Assembly: GCF_003024675.1 (NCBI RefSeq)
Contig: NZ_PYLP01000016.1
Span: 1-56,789, forward strand
Length of the DNA stretch: 56,789 nucleotides
Direction: 5' to 3'
From: Faecalibacillus faecis
GTDB lineage: Bacteria > Bacillota_I > Bacilli_A > Erysipelotrichales > Coprobacillaceae
Below, piece by piece: positions 50,742-56,789 of the stretch. The first letter of the stretch is position 1. Each line of letters opens with the position of its first letter. The notes beneath the pieces are model-generated. The model saw only the letters and a program-made list of their open reading frames with translations. It did no database searches and was not told where the DNA came from. The position numbers were made by a program, and so were the translations under genes.

Positions 50742-51890
50742 ATGCATAGTTTAGGAATCTCTGTTTATCCCGATAAAAGTGATATTAAAGAAGTTTATGA
50801 ATATATGGAAACTGCCGCTAAATTAGGTTTTTCTAGAATCTTTACTTGTTTTTTATCGATTCCAGATGATAAAAGAGAAAGTTATTTAAAAGAATTTAAA
50901 GGATTCATGGATAAAGCTCATGAATTAGGATTTGTTGTAGCCGCAGATACAAACCCTGAAGTATTTAAATTAATTGGAGCTACACCTGATAATTTAAAAC
51001 CATTTGCTGATTTAGGGTTAGATATCATTCGTTTAGATGGTAACTTTGGTACTCAAGGAGACATCGCTGTTACTAGAAATCCATATGGTATTAAAATTGA
51101 ATTTAATGCAAGTATGGATGCTGGTGTTGACTTATTAATTAAAAATGGTGGAAATAAAGACCAAATCATTATGTGTCATAATTTCTTTCCAGAAAGATAT
51201 ACTGGGTTAGATTTTGATTTATTCCAAAAATTCAATAAACAATGGAAAGCTTTAAATCTTCATACTGCTGCCTTTGTTTCAAGTCATAACGACCCAACAA
51301 TTGGTCCTTGGGAAGTCTTCTGTGGTTTACCTACAGTAGAAATCATGAGACCATTACCAATTGAAGTACAAGCAAGATATTTATTAGCAACTGGTGATGT
51401 TGATGACATTATCGTTGGTAACTATCCTGCAAGTACAGAAGAATTAGAAGCATTATCAAAAATCAATTTCCAAGCTTTAGAATTACGTGTTGATGAAGTA
51501 CCAGAAATTACAGATAACGAAAAATACATCATGTATGAATTCGCACCACATTGGGATCGATACGATCATTCATCATTCATGTTAAGATCAAGTTTCCCAA
51601 GACTTCAATTCAAAAACCAAGCAACTGTTCAAGATTCAGGATTTGGCGGAAAGAAAGAAGTCAAAAAAGACAAATCAATTCCACATCACGATTGTGGAAA
51701 AGAAGTCTTTACTCGTGGAGATGTCTTAGTTGTTAATGATAATTTGGCTCATTATCGTGGAGAATTAGAAGTTGTTTTAACTGAAATTCCAAATGATGGT
51801 GAACGTAACTTAATCGGTCGTATTAAAGACGAAGATTTAGGTTTATTAGATTTCATTCAACCTGGCCAACATTTCAAATTTATTAAATAA
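50742..51890 (+). CDS. MupG-like 6-phospho-N-acetylmuramidase (DUF871)
   Basis: 382 aa. The N-terminal ~240 residues are a TIM-barrel: LGISVYPDK, FTCFLS, VVAADTNPEVF, IIRLDGNFG, MCHNFFPERYTGLDF. The C-terminal ~110 residues (SSFPRLQ, TRGDVLVVNDNLAHYRGELE, ERNLIGRIKDEDL) form the small beta domain of DUF871. In the family, MupG-type enzymes split MurNAc-6-phosphate-GlcNAc during wall recycling. A GGAGG site lies ahead of the ATG. It is the only plus-strand gene in this stretch. Confidence 0.88.
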   Translation: MHSLGISVYPDKSDIKEVYEYMETAAKLGFSRIFTCFLSIPDDKRESYLKEFKGFMDKAHELGFVVAADTNPEVFKLIGATPDNLKPFADLGLDIIRLDGNFGTQGDIAVTRNPYGIKIEFNASMDAGVDLLIKNGGNKDQIIMCHNFFPERYTGLDFDLFQKFNKQWKALNLHTAAFVSSHNDPTIGPWEVFCGLPTVEIMRPLPIEVQARYLLATGDVDDIIVGNYPASTEELEALSKINFQALELRVDEVPEITDNEKYIMYEFAPHWDRYDHSSFMLRSSFPRLQFKNQATVQDSGFGGKKEVKKDKSIPHHDCGKEVFTRGDVLVVNDNLAHYRGELEVVLTEIPNDGERNLIGRIKDEDLGLLDFIQPGQHFKFIK

Positions 51891-51896
51891 TTGAAA

Positions 51897-51921
51897 AAGA
51901 AGCTTCATATAGGAGCTTCTT
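51897..51921. terminator. Bidirectional terminator between convergent genes
   Basis: AAGAAGCT (51897-51904) and AGCTTCTT (51914-51921); T run on the plus strand, A run on the left for the opposite direction. Confidence 0.75.
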
Positions 51922-51924
51922 TTA

Positions 51925-52701
51925 TTATTCCTCAATTGTCTTTAAATATTCTTCTAAGCCCTGTTCATCGACATGCCCAATTACTTCATCTGCGATTTTT
52001 TTAAGTTCATCAACAGCATTTCCCATGGCAATACCATGTCCAACATAGTGAATCATTTCTAAATCATTTAACCCATCACCAAAGGCATAGCTATGTTCTT
52101 TATCAATATGTAAGTATTCTAGTACTTTTTGCACGCCTTTTGCCTTTGAAGTATCAAGGGCACAAATTTCAAAAGAATTGGCAGTACCATGATGATCAAA
52201 ATAGAATTTATCCGCAATATAATCAATGATCTTATCATGATCTTTTTTTGCACTAATTTCTATTTTTAAAGTACGATGCATTACTTCTTCTTTATCATAG
52301 TCTGTAATCAATTTTTCATGGCGAATATCACAAACTTTAAAGAATTCAATAAAATCATGATAAGCAGAATCAATATAACAATCCGTTGCTGTTTCAAAAT
52401 CGTATTCACAATCAACGCTTTCTAACAAATTCATTAAATCATTCACTTTTTCATAAGGAATTCTATTTTCATAAATAGTTTCATGATTCAATTCTACATG
52501 AGCTCCATTACACAAAACAAAACCATTGAAACCCGCATCAATGATTTGATTTGAAATAAAAGCTAAAGGTCTACCTGAGGCAACAAATAAATAATGTCCA
52601 GCCTCTTTCAATCTTTTAAGTTCTCTTTTTACCCCTTCAGGTATTTTTAATTCACTATTTAATAATGTTCCATCTATATCAAAGAATAATACTTTTTTCA
52701 T
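51925..52701 (-). CDS. HAD-superfamily (Cof-type) phosphatase
   Basis: 258 aa. Motif I is FFDIDGTLLNS, motif II lies in FVASGRP, and motif IV is YAFGDGLNDLEMIHYVG; a Cof-type cap (YDFETATDCY, DHHGTANSFEI) is inserted between. Such enzymes dephosphorylate sugar phosphates or flavin-type substrates. It is a stand-alone gene with a terminator on its 3' side. Confidence 0.92.
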   Translation of the reverse strand: MKKVLFFDIDGTLLNSELKIPEGVKRELKRLKEAGHYLFVASGRPLAFISNQIIDAGFNGFVLCNGAHVELNHETIYENRIPYEKVNDLMNLLESVDCEYDFETATDCYIDSAYHDFIEFFKVCDIRHEKLITDYDKEEVMHRTLKIEISAKKDHDKIIDYIADKFYFDHHGTANSFEICALDTSKAKGVQKVLEYLHIDKEHSYAFGDGLNDLEMIHYVGHGIAMGNAVDELKKIADEVIGHVDEQGLEEYLKTIEE

Positions 52702-52771
52702 GCTTTCACCTCAAGTAGGATTGTATCATTTTTTATTATTCAATTTGTATGATTTCTAGATAAGAAAAAAA

Positions 52772-52788
52772 ACTGTTCAAAGAACAGT
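52772..52788 (-). terminator. Terminator after mbl
   Basis: Arms ACTGTTC (52772-52778) and GAACAGT (52782-52788), followed on the minus strand by eight T. Confidence 0.85.
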
Positions 52789-53778
52789 CTATTTCATATA
52801 GTGTAAGTTTTCTAACATAACTCCACATCCATTAGCAACACAATTTAAAGCATCATCTGCCACAAATACAGGAACATTTAATTCAGATTCTAATAAACGG
52901 TCTAAACCATTTAATAAAGCTCCCCCACCTGTTAAGAAAATACCACGTGATACGATATCAGCAGCTAATTCTGGTGGTGTTTGTTCAAGAACATGTTTTG
53001 TTTCTTTCACAATTGTCGCACAAGTTTCTCTAAGTGCTAATTCAGTTTCATTAGATGTAATTGTGATTGTATGTGGTAACCCAGTTACTAAGTCTCGACC
53101 ACGTACTTCAAATGTTTTATCTGAAGCACCTTTGATAGCTGAACCAATTTCTAATTTAATTTGTTCTGCTGTACGATCACCAATTAATAATTTATATTTA
53201 TCTTTAACAAATTTGATAATATCAGCATCCATAACATCCCCAGCGATTTTTAATGATGAGCTTGTTACGATGTCACCTAAAGATAATACAGCAATATCAG
53301 TAGTTCCTCCACCGATATCAATAACCATATTTCCTGTTGGCTTATTAATTTCAAGACCTGCACCAATTGCAGCTACTTTTGGTTCTTCTTCAATAAATAC
53401 CTTTTTAGCTCCACATCTTTCAGCAACATCTCTAATTGCTGATTTTTCGATAGATGTAATATTTGATGGACAACAAATTAAGATTGTTGGTCTAGCAAAA
53501 ATTCCTTTTAAGTTTAATTTATTAATAAAATGAGTTAATAAGATTTCAGTAATTCTAAAATCAGCGATAACTCCATCTTTTAATGGTCTAATTGCTTGAA
53601 CCCTACCAGGAGTTTTACCTAACATATCTTTTGCTTCTTGTCCTACAGCTAATGGCTTTTTAGTTTCTTCATCTATTGATACTACTGAAGGTTCATTTAC
53701 AACAATACCTTCACCTTTGACATAAATTAATATATTTGCAGTACCTAAATCGATACCAATTTCTTTTGATAATGCCAT
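52789..53778 (-). CDS. mbl: MreB/Mbl-type bacterial actin
   Basis: 329 aa from ATG 53778, behind AAGGAGGAAAAATA; the frame extends upstream to 53808. Actin-fold motifs: EIGIDLGTANILIYVKG (phosphate 1), MVIDIGGGTTDIAVLSLG (phosphate 2), SRGIFLTGGGALLNGLD (adenosine). It organises lateral wall synthesis. Position next to spoIIQ- and spoIID-like genes matches the Firmicute spoIID-spoIIQ-mbl order, so I favour Mbl over MreB. Confidence 0.93.
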   Translation of the reverse strand: MALSKEIGIDLGTANILIYVKGEGIVVNEPSVVSIDEETKKPLAVGQEAKDMLGKTPGRVQAIRPLKDGVIADFRITEILLTHFINKLNLKGIFARPTILICCPSNITSIEKSAIRDVAERCGAKKVFIEEEPKVAAIGAGLEINKPTGNMVIDIGGGTTDIAVLSLGDIVTSSSLKIAGDVMDADIIKFVKDKYKLLIGDRTAEQIKLEIGSAIKGASDKTFEVRGRDLVTGLPHTITITSNETELALRETCATIVKETKHVLEQTPPELAADIVSRGIFLTGGGALLNGLDRLLESELNVPVFVADDALNCVANGCGVMLENLHYMK

Positions 53779-53881
53779 TATTTTTCCTCCTTGTATGTTT
53801 TTCTTCAATATTGTATCACGATTTTAATGAAATACAAGGATAAAAAACAAAACAAATCACTTTTTTAAAAATAATAAATTC

Positions 53882-54514
53882 TTATGATGTTACCTCTATT
53901 TTTTCTACTTTTTGACCAAAATAACTTTGTGGATTTACACTTTTATCTTGTATCGAAACAATAAAATGTAAATGCTTCTTTAATCCTGATTGATAAACAT
54001 TATTTCCAGCTATCGCTATGACATCTCCTTGTTTAACTTGATCTCCTTTTTCCACCTTGATTTGATCAATTGATTGATAAATTGTCACTAATCCTTCTTT
54101 ATGTTCAATCGTCAAGATCCAACCTAGTAAAGGATCATTTTCTTTACGAACCACTTTTCCACTTGCACTTGCTAAAACATCAAAACTTTCATTATCCTTT
54201 GTATAATCGATTCCATCATTAGGTCGATAGACACCTTCAAAATAATTCAAAGCATTTTCTAATTCTTTTTCTGATAAATTTGTATCATAAAATCCTTTAG
54301 AAACTTTCACACCTTCTTTAACTGGCTTTTGTAAAACTTCACTTGTCTCATCCGTATCTCCTTGTTTCTTTGTTTCTACCGAAACAACTGGAACATCTTC
54401 AAATGGTTTTACGTTTTTAAGTATTTCTTGTACAACTCCCGCACCCACTAAAAACAAAACCAATGATGAGATAAAGATAAATACTTTCTTATTTCTTCTT
54501 ATTAAACCTTTCAT
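53882..54514 (-). CDS. spoIIQ: SpoIIQ-like M23 peptidase-family protein
   Basis: 210 aa from ATG 54514 (GAGGTG six bases before). One membrane helix at residues ~8-30, a linker, and a C-terminal M23/LytM domain: NDGIDYTKDNESFDVLASAS, VVRKENDPLLGWILTIEH, KVEKGDQVKQGDVIAIAG and KKHLHFIV. The usual first zinc-ligand His is replaced by Asp in NDGIDY, while HLHF is kept. In sporulation SpoIIQ forms a channel with SpoIIIAH between forespore and mother cell. It lies after spoIID, as in spore-formers. Confidence 0.85.
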   Translation of the reverse strand: MKGLIRRNKKVFIFISSLVLFLVGAGVVQEILKNVKPFEDVPVVSVETKKQGDTDETSEVLQKPVKEGVKVSKGFYDTNLSEKELENALNYFEGVYRPNDGIDYTKDNESFDVLASASGKVVRKENDPLLGWILTIEHKEGLVTIYQSIDQIKVEKGDQVKQGDVIAIAGNNVYQSGLKKHLHFIVSIQDKSVNPQSYFGQKVEKIEVTS

Positions 54515-54550
54515 CGATTTCACCTCTTATGAAGTTTAACCACAATTACA

Positions 54551-55438
54551 TTAATTATTCTTAGAAATCTCAACACCTTGGTAATAATGTTTTAAGATTT
54601 GTTGATAATCATAACCTTCCTTCGCCATTCCTTGCGCTCCATATTGAGATAAACCAACACCATGACCACTGCCTTTTGTTTTAAAAACATAACTATCACT
54701 TTTTTCAACAATCGTAAAATCACTTGAAGCTAATTGAAGCTTTTCTCTCATTTGTCTTCCCGTATAATTTTGATTATTTATTTTAATCGTTTGAATACGT
54801 CCACTAGGATAATAGGAAAGAATCTGATAATTAAAAGAACCATTAAACATTTGTTTCAAAGAAGTTTTAGAAAATTCTTTTTCTTTTAAAAAATGAGGAT
54901 CATAACTTTCGTCCCAATGAGAATCTACTGAAACCAAATAAGGTTTGGCAGAACCGATAAAATAATTTTCAACATTTTCACTTTTACCATTACTACTTGA
55001 ATAAAAAAGGGCAGAAATACACTCACCCTGATATGTTATTATTTCTCCCTTTGTTTCTTTAATTGCTTTTTTTACTTTTTCTTTATATTCTTCATAATGT
55101 TCATTCCATGATACTTTCATTTTTTCATCATCTAAATATACTTGCGTATTAGTTGTATTATCAACACTTAATAAACGTGAATAAACAAAAGTACGACTGG
55201 CGACAACTTGTGCTTTAATTGCTTCTAGTTCAAAACTTGCTGGCATTTCTCCCGCAACAACACCTAATAAATAATCATCAAGTAAAATTTGATGGACTTC
55301 TTGATTCATTTCTACGCTTACATAAACATCTTTTTCTTTTCCTTTGTATATTTTGTTATTTATTTGTGGCTTATATAAAAAGAATAACGTAATAAAAAGA
55401 GCTAGACATAAAATAAGTTTATAAAAAATAGTTTTCAT
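54551..55438 (-). CDS. spoIID: Stage II sporulation protein SpoIID
   Basis: 295 aa. N-terminal membrane anchor (residues 8-22), then LDDYLLGVVAGEMPASFELEA, IKAQVVASRTFVYSRL, LFYSSSNGKSENV, and the C-terminal GHGVGLSQYGAQGMA with the catalytic region of the SpoIID lytic transglycosylase. It cuts peptidoglycan during engulfment with SpoIIM and SpoIIP. Its presence indicates a spore-forming lineage. Confidence 0.95.
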   Translation of the reverse strand: MKTIFYKLILCLALFITLFFLYKPQINNKIYKGKEKDVYVSVEMNQEVHQILLDDYLLGVVAGEMPASFELEAIKAQVVASRTFVYSRLLSVDNTTNTQVYLDDEKMKVSWNEHYEEYKEKVKKAIKETKGEIITYQGECISALFYSSSNGKSENVENYFIGSAKPYLVSVDSHWDESYDPHFLKEKEFSKTSLKQMFNGSFNYQILSYYPSGRIQTIKINNQNYTGRQMREKLQLASSDFTIVEKSDSYVFKTKGSGHGVGLSQYGAQGMAKEGYDYQQILKHYYQGVEISKNN

Positions 55439-55470
55439 ATTTTACTATATGAAAACTATTTGAAACTAGA

Positions 55471-55671
55471 CTATAAATGAATCGTAACAAAATCTAATAT
55501 AAAAGATGCAAGTAAATATCCTAAAGATAATGAAGCAATAATATAAAAACAATAAAATTGTTTCATTTTTCCTTTAGAAATCATTTGATCAAAACGAAAA
55601 CAGCTCAAACCATACATTGCTGATAAAACCGAAAAAACATAAACAATCATTTTTAATATTTGATAAGACAT
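55471..55671 (-). CDS. DUF1146-family (YwzB-like) membrane protein
   Basis: 66 aa from the ATG at 55671; the frame reaches 55707 but lacks a good site there. Two hydrophobic segments with LSCFRFDQMISKGKMKQFYC in between, the DUF1146 pattern (the W/C-x-x-D-x-hydrophobic motif before a basic turn). Function unknown; it is often next to spoIID or cell-wall genes in Firmicutes. Confidence 0.75.
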   Translation of the reverse strand: MSYQILKMIVYVFSVLSAMYGLSCFRFDQMISKGKMKQFYCFYIIASLSLGYLLASFILDFVTIHL

Positions 55672-55720
55672 TTTAATCCCTCCATCATAAACAACATATC
55701 TATACATATAATAAACACGG

Positions 55721-56167
55721 GTGATCCTTTTGACAAATAAAACATTACAATATCTTATTTATAATCAACTTTATTCAGCCGGTATCTATGAGTTATTAGC
55801 CACACAAGCGCCAACTGAAATACTACAAACACAAATGAAGCTCTTTCAACAAGACAGTCTAAATAATGCTTCTTATTTAGATCGCTATTATCAAGAATTA
55901 AATACGTCAAGTTATAATCCAATTGTACGAGAGCCTGTTGATCACGGTACTTTTAAAAAGAATGTTTATTGGATGTTAGAGTATGAAGGAACAAATACAC
56001 GTATATTTGTCGATGAAAGTTTTAATGGACAAAATGATGCCTCTATTAAATCTCTTACAGCTTATATTTCTTCTTCAATTGATCGACGTAATACAAAACT
56101 TACAAATATTTATTTAAATATCCTTGATAATGAAATTGCAAACAACAAAAAAACATCACCTAAGTGA
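55721..56167 (+). CDS. Hypothetical protein, 148 aa
   Basis: No family recognised. It has no signal peptide and is rich in polar and aromatic residues. NKTLQYLIYNQLYSAGIYEL at the start suggests a helix; later NVYWMLEYEGTNTRIFVDE forms strands. The GTG or ATG start near 55721 follows GGGTGATC. It is the only plus-strand gene near the tRNA cluster and shares a hairpin at its end with the cluster. Confidence 0.65.
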   Translation: MILLTNKTLQYLIYNQLYSAGIYELLATQAPTEILQTQMKLFQQDSLNNASYLDRYYQELNTSSYNPIVREPVDHGTFKKNVYWMLEYEGTNTRIFVDESFNGQNDASIKSLTAYISSSIDRRNTKLTNIYLNILDNEIANNKKTSPK

Positions 56168-56170
56168 TGT
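56153..56170 (-). terminator. Terminator of the tRNA cluster
   Basis: ACATCAC (56153-56159) and GTGATGT (56164-56170), followed on the minus strand by seven T. It also overlaps the stop codon of the plus-strand gene ending at 56167. Confidence 0.75.
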
Positions 56171-56181
56171 AATTTATTAAA

Positions 56182-56257
56182 TGGTGACTCGTACGGGATT
56201 CGAACCCGTGAATGCATGCGTGAAAGGCATGTGAGTTAACCGTTTCTCCAACGAGCC
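56182..56257 (-). tRNA. tRNA-Glu (TTC)
   Basis: 76 nt with encoded CCA. The anticodon loop CTTTCAC gives TTC. The acceptor stem GGCTCGT pairs with ACGAGTC, with one G-U pair. The T-arm has GGTTCGAATCC. Confidence 0.93.
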
Positions 56258-56260
56258 ACA

Positions 56261-56336
56261 TGGCGCTTGAAGTAGGACTCGAACCTACGACCGATCGGTT
56301 AACAGCCGATTGCTCTACCAACTGAGCTATTCAAGC
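56261..56336 (-). tRNA. tRNA-Asn (GTT)
   Basis: 76 nt with encoded CCA, three bases from tRNA-Glu. The anticodon loop CTGTTAA gives GTT. The acceptor stem GCTTGAA pairs with TTCAAGC. Confidence 0.93.
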
Positions 56337-56349
56337 CTATTCAATTAAA

Positions 56350-56423
56350 TGGAGCGGGTGATGGGAATCGAACCCACGTAGTCAGCTTGGAAGGCTGAAG
56401 TTCTACCATTGAACTACACCCGC
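56350..56423 (-). tRNA. tRNA-Gly (TCC), copy 1
   Basis: 74 nt with CCA. Anticodon loop CTTCCAA gives TCC. The acceptor stem GCGGGTG pairs with CACCCGC. It is identical, as far as I can read, to the copy at 56492-56565. Confidence 0.93.
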
Positions 56424-56491
56424 ATTTCTTAATGCTCATCTATATTATCATAGTTTTCAAAGCATTGCAAGTATTTATTTTATTTTTTTAA

Positions 56492-56565
56492 TGGAGCGGG
56501 TGATGGGAATCGAACCCACGTAGTCAGCTTGGAAGGCTGAAGTTCTACCATTGAACTACACCCGC
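56492..56565 (-). tRNA. tRNA-Gly (TCC), copy 2
   Basis: 74 nt with CCA; same sequence as copy 1, 142 bases away, suggesting a recent tandem duplication within the cluster. Confidence 0.93.
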
Positions 56566-56571
56566 ATTGAA

Positions 56572-56660
56572 TGGTGCCCAGGGCCGGAGTCGAACCGGCA
56601 CGGATTTTAAGGTCCGCAGGATTTTAAGTCCTGTGCGTCTACCAATTTCGCCACCTGGGC
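56572..56660 (-). tRNA. tRNA-Leu (TAA)
   Basis: 89 nt with a long variable arm, as expected for tRNA-Leu, and encoded CCA. Anticodon loop ACTTAAAA gives TAA. The acceptor stem GCCCAGG pairs with CCTGGGC. Confidence 0.93.
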
Positions 56661-56673
56661 TTATTCAGTTAAA

Positions 56674-56749
56674 TGGTGACCCGCAGGCGACTCGAACGCC
56701 TGACCCTCTGATTAAAAGTCAGATGCTCTACCAACTGAGCTAGCGGGTC
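56674..56749 (-). tRNA. tRNA-Lys (TTT)
   Basis: 76 nt with CCA. Anticodon loop ACTTTTAA gives TTT. The acceptor stem GACCCGC pairs with GCGGGTC. Confidence 0.93.
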
Positions 56750-56759
56750 ATACCTTTTA

Positions 56760-56789
56760 TGGCTGGGGTAGCTGGATTCGAACCAGCGC
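56760..56789 (-). tRNA. tRNA-Gln, 3' part only
   Basis: The window ends inside this gene. It shows the CCA end, an acceptor 3' strand TACCCCA and the T-arm GCTGGTTCGAATCCAGC. The acceptor predicts a 5' TGGGGTA, typical of tRNA-Gln; the anticodon is not visible, so the identity is inferred. Confidence 0.6.

Noticed and set aside
56350-56565. tRNA-Gly duplication as a trace of integration (att duplication)
   Set aside because: The two copies are complete and 142 bases apart with no mobile DNA between; ordinary tandem duplication is simpler.

Overview
The window looks like one locus of an AT-rich, spore-forming, Gram-positive gut Firmicute, most likely of the class Erysipelotrichia. This is inferred from the gene content at the right end (tmRNA-smpB-rnr-secG, a tagO-like gene, a DUF871/MupG-like gene, mbl, a SpoIIQ-like peptidase gene, spoIID, a DUF1146 gene and a tRNA cluster) and from codon use. 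No similarity search was run.

Two parts are distinct. Positions 45561-56789 are chromosomal backbone. Almost everything from 1 to 45560 is accessory: an integrative and conjugative element (ICE) whose right end abuts the last base of the tmRNA gene (ssrA), plus older mobile debris to its left. From the left there are: the end of an IS66-family insertion sequence (1-298); a frameshifted MerR regulator with a 19-bp-spacer promoter; a decayed HipA-like kinase gene; a HEPN-type protein and an AbiH protein, both possible phage defences; and an operon with two large serine recombinases, a third protein that resembles only a recombinase C-terminus, a small ORF and a resolvase-like protein that seems to lack the catalytic serine. 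Next comes a sigma-like regulator with twin palindromic operators.

Positions 12.2-20.5 kb hold a cargo island: a membrane protein, then a complete agr-type quorum-sensing module (a divergent agrD missed by the long-ORF view, two XRE regulators, AgrB, a LytTR response regulator, an AgrC-like sensor), followed by a convergent operon for a small secreted protein and an ABC-transporter-like membrane complex. An ImmA-type protease with a palindromic operator follows.

Positions 23.0-44.0 kb, read right to left, are the conjugation genes: a thioester/Cna-B adhesin, a small membrane protein, a Dam-type methylase, a pilin-like protein, VirB6-, PrgI- and VirB4-like proteins, an amidoligase with a gamma-glutamylcyclotransferase, an NlpC/P60 hydrolase, DUF4314/DUF3846 and DUF6103 proteins, an RHH protein, a MobP3-like relaxase with Sel1 repeats, a toprim protein and a VirD4 coupling protein. 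Between 29.6 and 30.55 kb lies a gene-poor regulatory region with phased 11-bp repeats, a type I toxin-antitoxin pair (holin-like toxin and antisense RNA) and a dense run of palindromes, the best oriT candidate here.

The most unusual structural feature is a ~437-bp cassette (small ORF, terminator, leader hairpin, TGACAYCC repeats) present in direct orientation at 4358-4794 and 45125-45560, about 96-97% identical by eye, with a third diverged copy at 2372-2785. The right copy stops exactly at the end of ssrA and seems to supply its terminator.
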